Positions 9,694 through 18,398 of a stretch of DNA of 64,000 nucleotides are shown piece after piece; position 1 is the stretch's first letter; each line of letters starts with the position of its first letter. Made by a program: the position numbers and the translations under genes. This DNA is from Rhizobium sullae. Lineage in GTDB: Bacteria; Pseudomonadota; Alphaproteobacteria; Rhizobiales; Rhizobiaceae. The notes beneath the pieces are model-generated. The model ran no database searches. It was not told the DNA's origin and saw only the letters and a list, made by a program, of their open reading frames with translations. The stretch lies in assembly GCF_900169785.1 (NCBI RefSeq), contig NZ_FWER01000013.1, positions 72,642 through 136,641 on the forward strand. The letters are read 5' to 3'.

Positions 9694-9721
9694 CCCTCTC
9701 CGCGTTTTGACGGGGAGAGGG
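9694..9721. repeat. short GC-rich palindrome (REP-like)
   Basis: CCCTCTCC and GGAGAGGG flank a loop in the gap after the acidic membrane protein gene. The CCCTAACCCTCTCC lead-in is typical of short dispersed palindromes in rhizobial intergenic DNA. It may also serve as a transcript-end hairpin for the two convergent genes. Confidence 0.5.
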
Positions 9722-9833
9722 GACCTGCCTCACTCAACGTTGGCGATTGAGGAAAACCGTGCGACACATATTCCTTGGCCCGCTTGCGGTGAGAAGGGCG
9801 CAATGGCGCCAGCAATCCAATATGGGCGAGCAA

Positions 9834-10511
9834 TTACCTATGTTTCGGAAGAGCGCCCGCTGCCGCCGCCTCACGTCGAGGGTTCGTGTACCGCATGCTT
9901 GGACGCTCGACCATGCGTTGCCACCAGGAGGCGAGGGCGGCGTGCTGTTCCAGCAATCCTCGCGCTTCCGGAACCATCAAGAAGTAGTCCATCATTGGCG
10001 CGACGTGTAGATCGGCCAATGTCAGGCTCTCGCCGCCAAGCCAGGGTGCCCCGTCCATCAAATCCGCCAGAGCCTGCAAGCAAACAGGCACTTTGGATCG
10101 CGCGATGGCCACTCGCCTTTCATCGCTTGGCTCCCCGCGTAGTGGCTTCGAGACCAGTTCCACATACATCCCCCAGACGAGGTTGGAGTAGATGTATCCA
10201 TCCGCGATGCTGATGATCTGATTCATCCGGGCGCGCTGCTTTGGAGTTGCCGGTTGCAGCCTCGGACCTTCGAATGCTTCGTCGAGATAGCGCGTTATCG
10301 CTCCGCTCTCATAGAGATTGAAGCTATCATGCTCGAAGGCCGGGATTCGGCCGAACGGCTGCCGGGCGAGATAGGATGACGGGGGTCCCGACGCGGCAAA
10401 GACATCGACGGGCACCAGATCATAGTCGACGCCCTTTTCGTGCAAGGCGAGCCGCACGGCCCGCACGTAGACGCTGTAGTCTGCTCCGAACAATTTCGGC
10501 TTCTGGCTCAT
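9834..10511 (-). CDS. glutathione S-transferase family protein
   Basis: The 225-residue protein has a thioredoxin-like N-domain (about 1-80) with the cis-Pro region GRIPAFEHD and the glutathione-binding LYESGAI, then an all-helical C-domain with LTLADLHVAPM near residue 175, the usual N-capping box region. These enzymes add glutathione to electrophiles or act as reductases. It stands alone between a repeat-bearing gap and rpoH, in the same direction as rpoH but 88 bases downstream. The substrate cannot be inferred. Confidence 0.88.
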   Translation of the reverse strand: MSQKPKLFGADYSVYVRAVRLALHEKGVDYDLVPVDVFAASGPPSSYLARQPFGRIPAFEHDSFNLYESGAITRYLDEAFEGPRLQPATPKQRARMNQIISIADGYIYSNLVWGMYVELVSKPLRGEPSDERRVAIARSKVPVCLQALADLMDGAPWLGGESLTLADLHVAPMMDYFLMVPEARGLLEQHAALASWWQRMVERPSMRYTNPRREAAAAGALPKHR

Positions 10512-10599
10512 CGCTTCTTGCGACCCATAAATAAGGAAAACCGCCGGCCGCGATCTGCAGCAAGCGGCTTTCCGATTTCATATCGGGGCGTGGAACCCG

Positions 10600-11508
10600 T
10601 TATGCCGTGGCTTCGACGACGCGGACGGCTTTTGCCCTCTCCAGAGCTTCCTTGCGCACGGCGTCCTGCACCTTTTCGAAGGCGCGGACTTCGATCTGGC
10701 GCACGCGTTCGCGGCTGATGTCGAACTCGGCCGACAGATCTTCCAAAGTGACCGGATCGTCAGCAAGACGGCGTGCCTCGAAGATGCGGCGCTCGCGGTC
10801 GTTCAGCACGCTCATCGCCTTGGAGAGCATGCGGCGGCGCGTTTCGAGCTCGTCCTGCTCGATCAGCACGTCTTCCTGGCTGTCGTGATCATCCACGAGC
10901 CAATCCTGCCATTGGCCGCTGTCGCCTTCGGAGGCCTTGATCGGCGCGTTCAGTGAAGCGTCGCCGGAAAGGCGACGGTTCATCGAAACGACTTCCTCCT
11001 CAGAGACCTTCAGCTTCGTGGCGATCTCCGCGACATGCTCCGGCCTCAGATCGCCTTCGTCGATCGCCTGGATGCGGCCTTTCAGGCGGCGCAGGTTGAA
11101 GAACAGGCGCTTCTGATTTGCGGTCGTGCCCATCTTCACCAGCGACCACGAGCGCAGGATATATTCCTGGATCGAGGCCTTGATCCACCACATGGCGTAG
11201 GTGGCGAGACGGAAACCGCGTTCCGGATCAAACTTTTTCACGGCTTGCATGAGGCCGACATTGCCTTCCGACACGACTTCGCCGATCGGCAGGCCATAGC
11301 CTCGATAGCCCATCGCGATCTTGGCGACGAGGCGCAGGTGGCTGGTGACGAGTTTATGCGCAGCTTCGCGATCGCCGTGCTCGGAATAACGCTTTGCCAG
11401 CATATATTCCTGCTGCGGCTCCAGCATTGGAAACTTGCGGATTTCGTCGAGATAACGATTAAGACCGGCTTCGCCGGCGGTAATGGATGGCAAGGTATTG
11501 CGGGCCAT
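10600..11508 (-). CDS. rpoH: RNA polymerase heat-shock sigma factor sigma-32
   Basis: The 302-residue protein has all sigma-70 parts needed: region 2 with RYSEHGDREAAHKLVTSH and the core-binding GLMQAVKKFDPERGFRLATYA, and region 4 with LEDLSAEFDISRERVRQIE. The RpoH box occurs as NQKRLFFNLRRLK, which separates sigma-32 from other group members. Rhizobia usually carry two rpoH genes; the length and the SITAGEAGLNRYL opening suit RpoH1. AGGAGGG lies before the ATG. In this family activity is controlled by chaperones and proteolysis; no control element is evident in the sequence here. It lies next to rluD in the same direction, with 172 bases between. Confidence 0.95.
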   Translation of the reverse strand: MARNTLPSITAGEAGLNRYLDEIRKFPMLEPQQEYMLAKRYSEHGDREAAHKLVTSHLRLVAKIAMGYRGYGLPIGEVVSEGNVGLMQAVKKFDPERGFRLATYAMWWIKASIQEYILRSWSLVKMGTTANQKRLFFNLRRLKGRIQAIDEGDLRPEHVAEIATKLKVSEEEVVSMNRRLSGDASLNAPIKASEGDSGQWQDWLVDDHDSQEDVLIEQDELETRRRMLSKAMSVLNDRERRIFEARRLADDPVTLEDLSAEFDISRERVRQIEVRAFEKVQDAVRKEALERAKAVRVVEATA

Positions 11509-11680
11509 GATTGCACCCTCCTGTATAGATTCCGGTTCCCGATGGAACGCGTCCCCGCGTCGGAACAGGCGAACCGGGACGTGCGGCTCAAATCCAAGCC
11601 CGCACTAAGTCCATATATAGATAAGTATGGCGGAACAGCGGTTCAAGCCCGTCAAAAGCCTTCACGAAGACGTTATACGG

Positions 11681-12706
11681 CTAACGGCGAAGCGCCTCTG
11701 CGAGTTCCACCATATCTTCGGGAAGCGGCACTTCGAAGTGCATAAGCTCGCCGGTGCGGGGATGCTCGAACTGCAGCATATAGGCATGGAGCGCCTGTCG
11801 GCCGAAACGGTTGACGACTTTGCGGGCTTCATCCGGCAGCAGATTGGCCTTGGTTCTCAGATGCGCGCCATAGACGGTGTCGCCAAGCAGTGGATGGCCG
11901 ATGTGGGCCATATGGACGCGAATCTGATGGGTACGGCCGGTTTCCAGGTGGCACTCCACCAGCGAAGCAAGCGCTGTAGCATCCGAGTTCTCGTGGAAGC
12001 GTTCCAGCACTTCGTAATGTGTGATGGCCTCGTCGGCATCCTGGCTGTCGGCACGTTTGACCGAGCGGCGCGTGCGGTCGCCAGTGGAGCGGCCGAGCGG
12101 CACATTGATCGTGCCAGAGAGCGAGCGCGGCCGGCCCCAGACGATCGCCTGGTAGGCGCGTTCGAGCGGCATGGTGCGGCCGTGGTCGGCAAACTGCAGC
12201 GACAGGTGGCGGTGGGCGATGTCGTTCTTGGCGACGACCATCACGCCGGTCGTATCCTTGTCGAGCCGGTGCACAATGCCGGGCCGCCGGACGCCGCCAA
12301 TGCCCGAGAGGCTGTCGCCGCAGTGGTGGATCAGCGCGTTGACGAGCGTGCCCGTCCAGTTTCCGGCGGCGGGATGGACGACCATGCCGGCCGGTTTCGA
12401 GATGACGATGAGGTGGTCGTCCTCGTAAAGGATGTCGAGCGGGATATCCTCGCCCTTCGGGGTCGGGTCTTCTGGCTCTGGCAGCAGGATTTCGTAATTG
12501 TCGCCGGGGCGCACCTTCTTTTGCGGATCGAGGGCTACTGCGCCGTTCACGAGCAACTGACCGTCCTTGATCAACACCTTTACGCGGCTGCGGGAAAATT
12601 CTTCGCCGAGCTGAGCCGTCAGCCAGGCATCGAGGCGGCCTTCGGCATTCTCGTCGGCACTCAGGACTTTCCTAATACCTGATGCTTGTTTAAAGGGGTC
12701 GCTCAA
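11681..12706 (-). CDS. rluD: 23S rRNA pseudouridine synthase, RluD family
   Basis: RluD-type enzymes make pseudouridines in helix 69 of 23S rRNA. The 341-residue protein has an S4 RNA-binding domain (about 20-85, with RSRVKVLIKDGQLLVNG) and a catalytic domain whose motif HRLDKDTTG carries the nucleophilic Asp at about 149. The downstream block GRTHQIRVHMAHIGHPLLGD is also standard. A family member such as RluC cannot be fully ruled out from sequence alone, but the S4 domain and spacing suit RluD. It is divergent from the small membrane protein gene at 12744, 37 bases away. Confidence 0.9.
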   Translation of the reverse strand: MSDPFKQASGIRKVLSADENAEGRLDAWLTAQLGEEFSRSRVKVLIKDGQLLVNGAVALDPQKKVRPGDNYEILLPEPEDPTPKGEDIPLDILYEDDHLIVISKPAGMVVHPAAGNWTGTLVNALIHHCGDSLSGIGGVRRPGIVHRLDKDTTGVMVVAKNDIAHRHLSLQFADHGRTMPLERAYQAIVWGRPRSLSGTINVPLGRSTGDRTRRSVKRADSQDADEAITHYEVLERFHENSDATALASLVECHLETGRTHQIRVHMAHIGHPLLGDTVYGAHLRTKANLLPDEARKVVNRFGRQALHAYMLQFEHPRTGELMHFEVPLPEDMVELAEALRR

Positions 12707-12743
12707 GACGCTTCTTCTCCGAAAGTATTTATAGGACGCCGTT

Positions 12744-13118
12744 ATGACGAAAATCGAGCCAGACGATCAGGAAGAACAGCCCCTTGACCCGGCAATGGAA
12801 AATGTCCGGCGCAAGATGGTCCGCCTGCAGATCGTTTCCGGCGCCATCATGTTCGTGAGCCTTATGGCGGTCTTCGGCGCCGTTGTCTACAAGACGATGG
12901 AGGCCGAACCGGCAGCGGTCTCCAGCTCCGGCGTTCCTTCGGATTCGCCGGTCAGGTCCACCGTTTCCCTGCCGCTCGGTTTCGCCGTGCACTCCACGTC
13001 GCTCTCCGGAAGCCAGGTTCTGTTCTTCGGCCAGTCCGTCGACGGCAAGCGCCAGGCGCTTGTCTTCGACATCAAGGCTGGCCGGCTCATTGCCGACATC
13101 ACCGTCGCCGGCAACTAA
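12744..13118 (+). CDS. small single-pass membrane protein (DUF6476-like)
   Basis: The 124-residue product has a charged N-terminus, one membrane helix at about residues 31-50 (IVSGAIMFVSLMAVFGAVVY) and a short soluble tail ending in VFDIKAGRLIADITV. Small proteins of this kind next to rluD are common in alphaproteobacteria and have been grouped as DUF6476, from memory and not checked. AGGAC precedes the ATG. It is followed five bases later by the methyltransferase gene, so the two are probably cotranscribed. Function unknown. Confidence 0.72.
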   Translation: MTKIEPDDQEEQPLDPAMENVRRKMVRLQIVSGAIMFVSLMAVFGAVVYKTMEAEPAAVSSSGVPSDSPVRSTVSLPLGFAVHSTSLSGSQVLFFGQSVDGKRQALVFDIKAGRLIADITVAGN

Positions 13119-13123
13119 GGCCG

Positions 13124-13945
13124 ATGGTCGCCGCGCCGATCACGATCGAAAGCCCTGATGATCCGCGCATTGCGGAATTCCGCGCGATCCGCGAGCGCGA
13201 CCTGACAGGCAGACAGAACCGCTTCATCGCCGAAGGAACTGTCGTGCTGCGCATGCTGGCCGAAGCCCATGCCGCAAGAAGTGGTTTCGAGGCGGAGAAG
13301 ATCCTGCTGCTGCGAAATCGGGCCGACGGGGTGTCCGACATCCTGGCACGCTTCCCGGACGACGTTCCGGTCTACGTCGCCGAGGCGGATGTTCTCGACG
13401 GAATCGTCGGCTTCCATCTGCATCGCGGCGTGCTGGCGCTCGGCCGACGCATCCCGGGCAGCAAGAGCTTGCTCGATAGCCTGCCGGACCGCGCACTCGT
13501 GCTCGTCGGCTGCGGCATTTCCAATCACGACAATGCAGGCTCGATGTTCCGCAATGCGGCTGTCTTCAACGCGGACGCCATCTTTCTCGACGAGACGTCC
13601 TGCGACCCGCTGTACAGGAAGGCGATGCGCGTTTCCGTGGGGTCCGTGCTGAGCGTTCCCTATCAGCGGAGCGGTTCCGCCCTTGATATCCTCACCGCGC
13701 TCGCCGAACGTGGCTTCGATATCTGGACGCTGTCGCCGCGCGGCGCGACGGACATCCGGGCGATACCGCCTTCGGATCGTATGGCGCTGGTGGTCGGTAC
13801 GGAAGGAGAAGGGCTGCCGGAAGCGATCCTGTTGCGCTTCCGGAGCGCACGCATTCCGCAATCTACCGGCCTCGACAGCCTCAATGTCGCGACGGCGACC
13901 GGCATTACTTTATTCGCGATGGCGTCCGTAGCTGGCCGTCTCTGA
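13124..13945 (+). CDS. SpoU/TrmH-family RNA 2'-O-methyltransferase
   Basis: The 273-residue protein has the three SPOUT motifs: NHDNAGSMFRNAAVF (motif 1, with the catalytic Arg region), VVGTEGEGLPE (motif 2) and LDSLNVATATGI (motif 3), which make the trefoil knot that binds S-adenosylmethionine. An N-terminal substrate-binding region (about 1-120) precedes them. The RNA target, rRNA or tRNA, cannot be told. It starts five bases after the small membrane protein gene; its stop lies one base from the stop of the convergent coiled-coil gene. Confidence 0.9.
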   Translation: MVAAPITIESPDDPRIAEFRAIRERDLTGRQNRFIAEGTVVLRMLAEAHAARSGFEAEKILLLRNRADGVSDILARFPDDVPVYVAEADVLDGIVGFHLHRGVLALGRRIPGSKSLLDSLPDRALVLVGCGISNHDNAGSMFRNAAVFNADAIFLDETSCDPLYRKAMRVSVGSVLSVPYQRSGSALDILTALAERGFDIWTLSPRGATDIRAIPPSDRMALVVGTEGEGLPEAILLRFRSARIPQSTGLDSLNVATATGITLFAMASVAGRL

Positions 13946-13946
13946 A

Positions 13947-15143
13947 TCAGCCCGGTTGCGACAGGATCGTTGCCGCGCGCTGGGCGAGGCTCACGCGTTC
14001 GCCCTCTTCGTTGGCCGCATCCTCCGGCAGAAGGTCGCGGATTGGCGAGGAGGAGCCTTCGTTAAGCGCCGTCAGAGCGACCACGCCGGCCGCGATCGCA
14101 GCGATCTCTTCGCGCATGGCGCTGTCGTTGCCCGTCGTCGCCTTCGCCTTGGAAATGCGATCGGAAACGGCTGCACTGCGCGCGCGAACCTCTTCGGCAA
14201 GGCGGGCGGCAACCGCTGCCGAATCGAGTTCGGAAGCTGGAGCTTCTTCCTGCATCAGTTCGTCCCCCTTGGTTTCAACCGCTGCCAGCCCCGCATCGCG
14301 AAGCGCACGGTTTTCCTTGCGCAGGCCGACACTGAACAACTTCAACTGCTCTTTGAGCTTGGCGATTTCCTGCTGGCGGCGACCGAGCAGCGCTTCCTTG
14401 TCGGCAGCAGCAGCTGTTTCGCGCGCGGATTTGTCTTCGAGGCGGATCACCATATGCTCTTGCTGCGTCAGCTTCTGCTCGGCATCCTTGGCCCGCTTCT
14501 GCAGAAGATTGACGTCCTGGCGTAACGTGTCGCGTTCGTCGCGCAGCGCATTGGCGCGGAATTTTACGCTTTCAATCTCAGTTTCGCGCGCCGCCATGTC
14601 GATTTTGAGGTTGTCCGCCTGCTCGGCGAGCTTGTTGAGGCGCGTGCGCAGCGTCTCGATCTCGCTTTCCTTTGCAGAACTCGCCTGTTCGGCAATGTGC
14701 AGGCTCGTCTTCAACTGGCTGATATAGTTCTCGTCCTTGCGCAGATGAGAGCGGAGTTCGGCAGCCTCGACGTTCAGATCGCCGATCTGGGCCTGCAATG
14801 CGCCGATTTCGGACGACAAGCGGCCGGCATCGAGCGCAAGGGAATCATGGCGAAGCTGCAGGGACAGGGATTTTTCACGCTCGCGTATCAGGTCCTGTGC
14901 CGTTCTAGCATTCTCCGCAGCGTAGAGCGCCCGCACCATGTCCTTCTGCGCCCGCACTTCCTGGGGGCTGAGGGGCATCGTCGCCTTCATGCGGTTTTCC
15001 GTATACCAGACGATGCGGCGATGGATTGCGGGAGAAATCAGGAAGACGAGGAACGCCGCCGTCAGGAAACCCAGTCCGAACAGAAGAGCATATTCGATCA
15101 CGGCACGGCCACTGCTTTGAGGTTTGATTTGCGTCAGCGCCAA
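13947..15143 (-). CDS. membrane-anchored coiled-coil protein
   Basis: I do not recognise a named function. The 398-residue product has one N-terminal membrane helix (about residues 17-40, YALLFGLGFLTAAFLVFLIS) followed by heptad-rich coiled coil from about 70 to 290, for example LRKDENYISQLKTSL and LRDERDTLRQDVNLLQKRA. A less ordered C-terminal part follows. The apparent first codon is TTG at 15143, without a clear ribosome site, so the start is uncertain; any later start would lose the helix. The architecture suits a structural or tethering role in the envelope. Confidence 0.7.
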   Translation of the reverse strand: MALTQIKPQSSGRAVIEYALLFGLGFLTAAFLVFLISPAIHRRIVWYTENRMKATMPLSPQEVRAQKDMVRALYAAENARTAQDLIREREKSLSLQLRHDSLALDAGRLSSEIGALQAQIGDLNVEAAELRSHLRKDENYISQLKTSLHIAEQASSAKESEIETLRTRLNKLAEQADNLKIDMAARETEIESVKFRANALRDERDTLRQDVNLLQKRAKDAEQKLTQQEHMVIRLEDKSARETAAAADKEALLGRRQQEIAKLKEQLKLFSVGLRKENRALRDAGLAAVETKGDELMQEEAPASELDSAAVAARLAEEVRARSAAVSDRISKAKATTGNDSAMREEIAAIAAGVVALTALNEGSSSPIRDLLPEDAANEEGERVSLAQRAATILSQPG

Positions 15144-15222
15144 TGATTAAAGCACGCGCTGCGCCTAGAGCAAGTGGCGGATAGGTGACGGCGGGGAAGA
15201 ATCCCGCCGCCTGATCGCAGCT

Positions 15223-15822
15223 TCAGAAGGGGTTCCAGGTCGGGCCTGGCGTGATTTTCAGATAGCCGACGTTGACGCCGAGACGGGCGCCGACCCCGGT
15301 GCGGATCGGAACCACCAAAACATTGTTGTTCTTCAGCAGCGTCATGCCGAAGCCGGCGATGACGAAGGCCTGGCCGCTGACACCGCCGAAGCGGGCATAG
15401 ATGCTGTCGATTGACGGCAGGTCGTAGACCAGCATCATGACGCGCGTGCCCTGGCCGCCGTAGTCGATACCGAGGGACGGACCCTGCCAGTAAAGGGGAT
15501 GTGCGCCGGCGTTCTTGGTGTTGAGCTGACCTTCGCCGTAGGTCAGGCCGGCGATGAAGGCGCCGGACCCTTCCTGTCCCAGAACGTAACCGTTCGGCAA
15601 GCCGTATTTCTGGAAGGCTGCTTCGACGACCTTGGCCAGTCCGCCGCTGGTCGAGCCGAAGAAGGAGTGGCCGGCATCGACGATCTCCTGCATCGTATAC
15701 TGGCCGTTGTTGGCTTGCTGCTGCGCGGCTACCTGGTGTGGGGAGAGCATAAATGCGGAAATGGTCAGCGCGACGAGGAGCCGGCAAAAGCCCATAAATC
15801 TTCCGGGGGATTGAAGGCGCAT
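15223..15822 (-). CDS. eipA: DUF1134 periplasmic protein, EipA-like
   Basis: The 199-residue product has a signal peptide (hydrophobic run to about residue 33, cleavage near VAAQQ) and one small DUF1134 domain with YGLPNGYVLGQEGSGAF, LYWQGPSLGIDYGGQGTRVMML and the C-terminal GARLGVNVGYLKITPG. The family includes EipA of Brucella, a periplasmic protein needed for envelope-stress resistance and virulence. The symbol rests on the family assignment. In Caulobacter and Brucella, eipA-type genes belong to cell-cycle regulated sets; here it lies next to chpT, transcribed divergently, which fits CtrA control but is inference. Confidence 0.85.
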   Translation of the reverse strand: MRLQSPGRFMGFCRLLVALTISAFMLSPHQVAAQQQANNGQYTMQEIVDAGHSFFGSTSGGLAKVVEAAFQKYGLPNGYVLGQEGSGAFIAGLTYGEGQLNTKNAGAHPLYWQGPSLGIDYGGQGTRVMMLVYDLPSIDSIYARFGGVSGQAFVIAGFGMTLLKNNNVLVVPIRTGVGARLGVNVGYLKITPGPTWNPF

Positions 15823-16009
15823 GGTGTCATCCGTTCATCATGGTCGGTTCGATGAGCCGTTTCCGGCAGTGGATGCATTTTGCGCGGATCGTCTTAATAA
15901 TCGGTTTACCAAATATGGTGTCATTATGGCGGAGAGTACGGCGCAAACTTCGTGCAATTTTGATCAAGCAAGATAGGCGGGATGAATTTACCGCCTTCAG
16001 GAGACCATG

Positions 16010-16657
16010 ATGTCCAAGAACCCCAATCTTACATTGACCGGCCCGGATCTGGCCGCGCTACTTTGCAGCCGTGTTTGCCATGACGTCATCTCGCCCGTCG
16101 GCGCGATCAACAACGGCCTCGAACTGCTGGATGAAGGCGGCGCCGATTCGGACGCCATGGACCTCATCCGCACGAGCGCGCTCAATGCCTCGGTCCGCCT
16201 GAAATTTGCACGACTGGCATTCGGAGCTTCCGGTTCGGTCGGCGCTTCGATCGATACCGGCGAAGCTGAGCGTGCTGCAAAGGATTTCGCGGTCGCCGAA
16301 AAGAAGACCGAAGTGATCTGGAACGGGCCGCGCGCGATCGTCGCGAAGAACCGGGTCAAGTTGTTGCTCAATCTTTTCCTTGTGGCCTATTCCTCGATCC
16401 CGCGCGGCGGCACGTTGGAACTAACACTTGAGAATCCGGAGTTCGACGCGAAGTTCAAGATCGTCGCCAGGGGCAAGCTGATGCGCGTGCCGGCGAAGTT
16501 CGTGGAAATCACATCCGGCCAAGTCGAGGAGGCGATCGATGCGCATTCGATCCAGCCTTACTACACGGTCCTGCTTGCCGAAGAGTGCGGCATGGAGCTT
16601 GGCCACAGCGCGACGGGCGAAGAAATTATCTTCACCGCTGAGTCCGTTTCCGTCTAG
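16010..16657 (+). CDS. chpT: histidine phosphotransferase ChpT
   Basis: ChpT relays phosphate from the hybrid kinase CckA to CtrA and CpdR. The 215-residue protein has a helical dimerisation domain with the phosphoacceptor His at about 24 in SRVCHDVISPVGAINNGLELL-type sequence, and a degenerate ATPase-like domain with no ATP-binding G boxes, as in DUF2328 proteins. Two adjacent ATG codons exist (16007 and 16010); AGGAG at 15999-16003 is better spaced for the second. It lies 600 bases from ctrA, its likely target, with a small receiver gene between them. Confidence 0.92.
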   Translation: MSKNPNLTLTGPDLAALLCSRVCHDVISPVGAINNGLELLDEGGADSDAMDLIRTSALNASVRLKFARLAFGASGSVGASIDTGEAERAAKDFAVAEKKTEVIWNGPRAIVAKNRVKLLLNLFLVAYSSIPRGGTLELTLENPEFDAKFKIVARGKLMRVPAKFVEITSGQVEEAIDAHSIQPYYTVLLAEECGMELGHSATGEEIIFTAESVSV

Positions 16658-16773
16658 CGTCATGGTTGCATGGCTGCAGCCTGCTGCGATCCGGGTAACA
16701 CTTCGTTAGCCTAATGGACCTATTCTCGAGGACTGAAGCGCCACTGGAGTAAAAGTGGAGCGAAGGAGCAGGC

Positions 16774-17136
16774 ATGCAGCGGTTCATGATCACTGATAGT
16801 TCGGATGTCGTCCGCAAGGTCGGAAAACGCATCCTTTCCGAACTCGATTTCCTTGTCAGTGAGGCGTCCAATGCAAGCGAAGCGCTTTCGCGCTGCCAGG
16901 CCGAGCTTCCGGAATATATGATCGTCGATTCCGGCATGGACGGCGCGCTCGAACTGATTTCCGCCATCCGGACGATGGAAGGCGGCAAGGAGGTCAAGAT
17001 CTACTACTGCGTGATCGAGGCCGATCTCAAGAAGCTGATGATGGGCAAGCGGGCAGGGGCTACCGACTTCCTGCTCAAACCCTTCGACCGCAAGATCCTG
17101 ACGGCCGTTTTCGGCAACCGTGCCATCGCTGCCTGA
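16774..17136 (+). CDS. single-domain response regulator with altered switch residue
   Basis: The 120-residue product is a stand-alone receiver domain. Asp8, phosphorylatable Asp52 (VDSGMDG) and Lys102 (LLKPFD) are in place. At the position where most receivers have Thr or Ser (about 30 residues after the Asp), the sequence reads YYCVIEADL, so a Glu or neighbour replaces the usual hydroxyl residue. Its place between chpT and ctrA suggests a part in the phosphorelay, but it is not CpdR or DivK by sequence. GGAG lies before the ATG and a strong terminator follows the stop. Confidence 0.85.
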   Translation: MQRFMITDSSDVVRKVGKRILSELDFLVSEASNASEALSRCQAELPEYMIVDSGMDGALELISAIRTMEGGKEVKIYYCVIEADLKKLMMGKRAGATDFLLKPFDRKILTAVFGNRAIAA

Positions 17137-17159
17137 TTTTCAACATTTTCAAAGGGTCG

Positions 17160-17184
17160 AGCCGCCTCCGGGCGGCTTTGTTTT
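17160..17184 (+). terminator. intrinsic terminator of the receiver gene
   Basis: AGCCGCC and GGCGGCT form a perfect 7-bp stem with a TCCG loop, followed at once by TTGTTTT. It lies 24 bases after the stop codon. Confidence 0.8.
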
Positions 17185-17193
17185 CGCAGGTCC

Positions 17194-17223
17194 GAAACGA
17201 AAAGTCCCGCCGGAAAAGCGGGA
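17194..17223 (-). terminator. intrinsic terminator of ctrA
   Basis: On the minus strand TCCCGC and GCGGGA pair across a seven-base loop, then CTTTTCGTTT follows. It lies about 34 bases after the ctrA stop and stands back to back with the terminator of the convergent receiver gene. Confidence 0.62.
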
Positions 17224-17256
17224 TATTTCATAATCGGAAAGGGTAATTTCAGCGTC

Positions 17257-17958
17257 TCAAGCGGTTTCGGCATATTCGGCGCCGTCCGGTTCGCGCAGAA
17301 CATAGCCACGGCCCCAGACGGTCTCGATATAGTTTGCGCCGCCGGCAGCGTTTGCGAGCTTCTTGCGCAGCTTGCAGATGAAGACGTCGATGATCTTCAG
17401 TTCCGGCTCGTCCATGCCGCCGTAAAGGTGGTTGAGGAACATTTCCTTGGTGAGCGTCGTGCCCTTGCGGAGCGAAAGCAGCTCCAGCATCTGATATTCC
17501 TTGCCGGTCAGGTGAACGCGCTGGCCACCGACCTCAACGGTCTTGGCGTCGAGATTGACGAGCAGCTCACCGGTCATGATGACCGACTGGGCGTGGCCCT
17601 TGGAGCGGCGGACGATCGCGTGGATGCGGGCGACCAGTTCGTCCTTGTGGAACGGCTTGGTCATGTAGTCGTCGGCGCCGAAGCCAAGGCCGCGGACCTT
17701 GTCTTCAATACCTGCCATACCTGAGAGGATAAGGATTGGTGTCTTGACCTTGGACAGGCGGAGAGTGCGGAGCACTTCATATCCGGACATGTCGGGAAGG
17801 TTCAGATCGAGAAGGATGATGTCGTAATCATACAGTTTGCCAAGATCGACGCCTTCCTCACCGAGATCGGTGGTGTAGACGTTGAAACTTTCGGATTTCA
17901 GCATCAGTTCGATGCTCTGCGCTGTCGCGCTGTCGTCTTCGATAAGTAGTACCCGCAT
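17257..17958 (-). CDS. ctrA: cell-cycle master response regulator CtrA
   Basis: CtrA is the OmpR-type transcription factor that controls division, motility and replication timing in alphaproteobacteria. The 233-residue protein has a receiver domain (Asp8/Asp9, phosphorylated Asp51 in [11 protein letters not shown], Lys in MTKPFHKDE) and a winged-helix DNA-binding domain with [18 protein letters not shown] and KKLANA...[12 protein letters not shown]. These blocks are nearly invariant in the family. The tail EYAETA ends in small residues, as in the Caulobacter protein, which is degraded by ClpXP; that is inference here. It is divergent from fliJ across a 440-base TTAA-rich gap. Confidence 0.97.
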   Translation of the reverse strand: MRVLLIEDDSATAQSIELMLKSESFNVYTTDLGEEGVDLGKLYDYDIILLDLNLPDMSGYEVLRTLRLSKVKTPILILSGMAGIEDKVRGLGFGADDYMTKPFHKDELVARIHAIVRRSKGHAQSVIMTGELLVNLDAKTVEVGGQRVHLTGKEYQMLELLSLRKGTTLTKEMFLNHLYGGMDEPELKIIDVFICKLRKKLANAAGGANYIETVWGRGYVLREPDGAEYAETA

Positions 17959-18398
17959 TATTATCCCCTTTACCGCCGCCGAAAGGTGGTCTGGCCCCCT
18001 ACGCGATACCCGAATACTTCACTGCGTGATTTGGAAGCTGCCACGAAATGGTTAACAAATTCTGATTCACTCTGGCAAGAGGTAACGAATTTATTAAGCA
18101 ATTTGTCCATTTCGCTGTTTTCCAACGAGAATTCGCAACGCCAACCCTTAACTTTTACATTAAGAATGGCCGGTAAGCGATTCATTCGACTCACCAATGA
18201 ACAGGATCCGGAAATCGCGTAGTGATGTTTACCGACCCTTAAATCATCGGCACTATCATTAACGATGCCCGTAAACGAAAGGTTACCGCCGGTAGGTTTT
18301 TGTTAATACCGACGGAAATTTTTTGGGCAGACCGTTTCAAACCGGTGCGCAAGGGCAATTTAGTAGAGCCGGGATCTCGCATCACTGGAGTAATGCGT
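17959..18398. promoter_or_regulatory. ctrA-fliJ divergent control region with candidate CtrA boxes
   Basis: This 440-base gap is clearly less GC-rich than its surroundings and has several TTAA or GTTAAC half sites. The best match to the known CtrA consensus TTAA-N7-TTAA is TTTA-N7-TTAA at 18228-18242, one mismatch. A pair with N8 spacing lies at 18148-18163, and isolated GTTAAC and ATTAAC occur at about 18050 and 18259. Autoregulation of ctrA through such sites is known in the family; binding here is inference. GGAG at 18387-18390 is the fliJ ribosome site. Confidence 0.45.

Noticed and set aside
9707..10213. plus-strand frame opposite the glutathione transferase gene
   Set aside because: Opposite a gene with clear GST blocks; no ribosome site and no recognisable text.
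15175..15215. terminator of the EipA-like gene
   Set aside because: GGCGGG/CCCGCC hairpin is present in the gap, but no T-run follows on the minus strand.
18148..18163. TTAA-N8-TTAA as a CtrA box
   Set aside because: Spacing is one base too long for the known N7 site; kept only as part of the region note.
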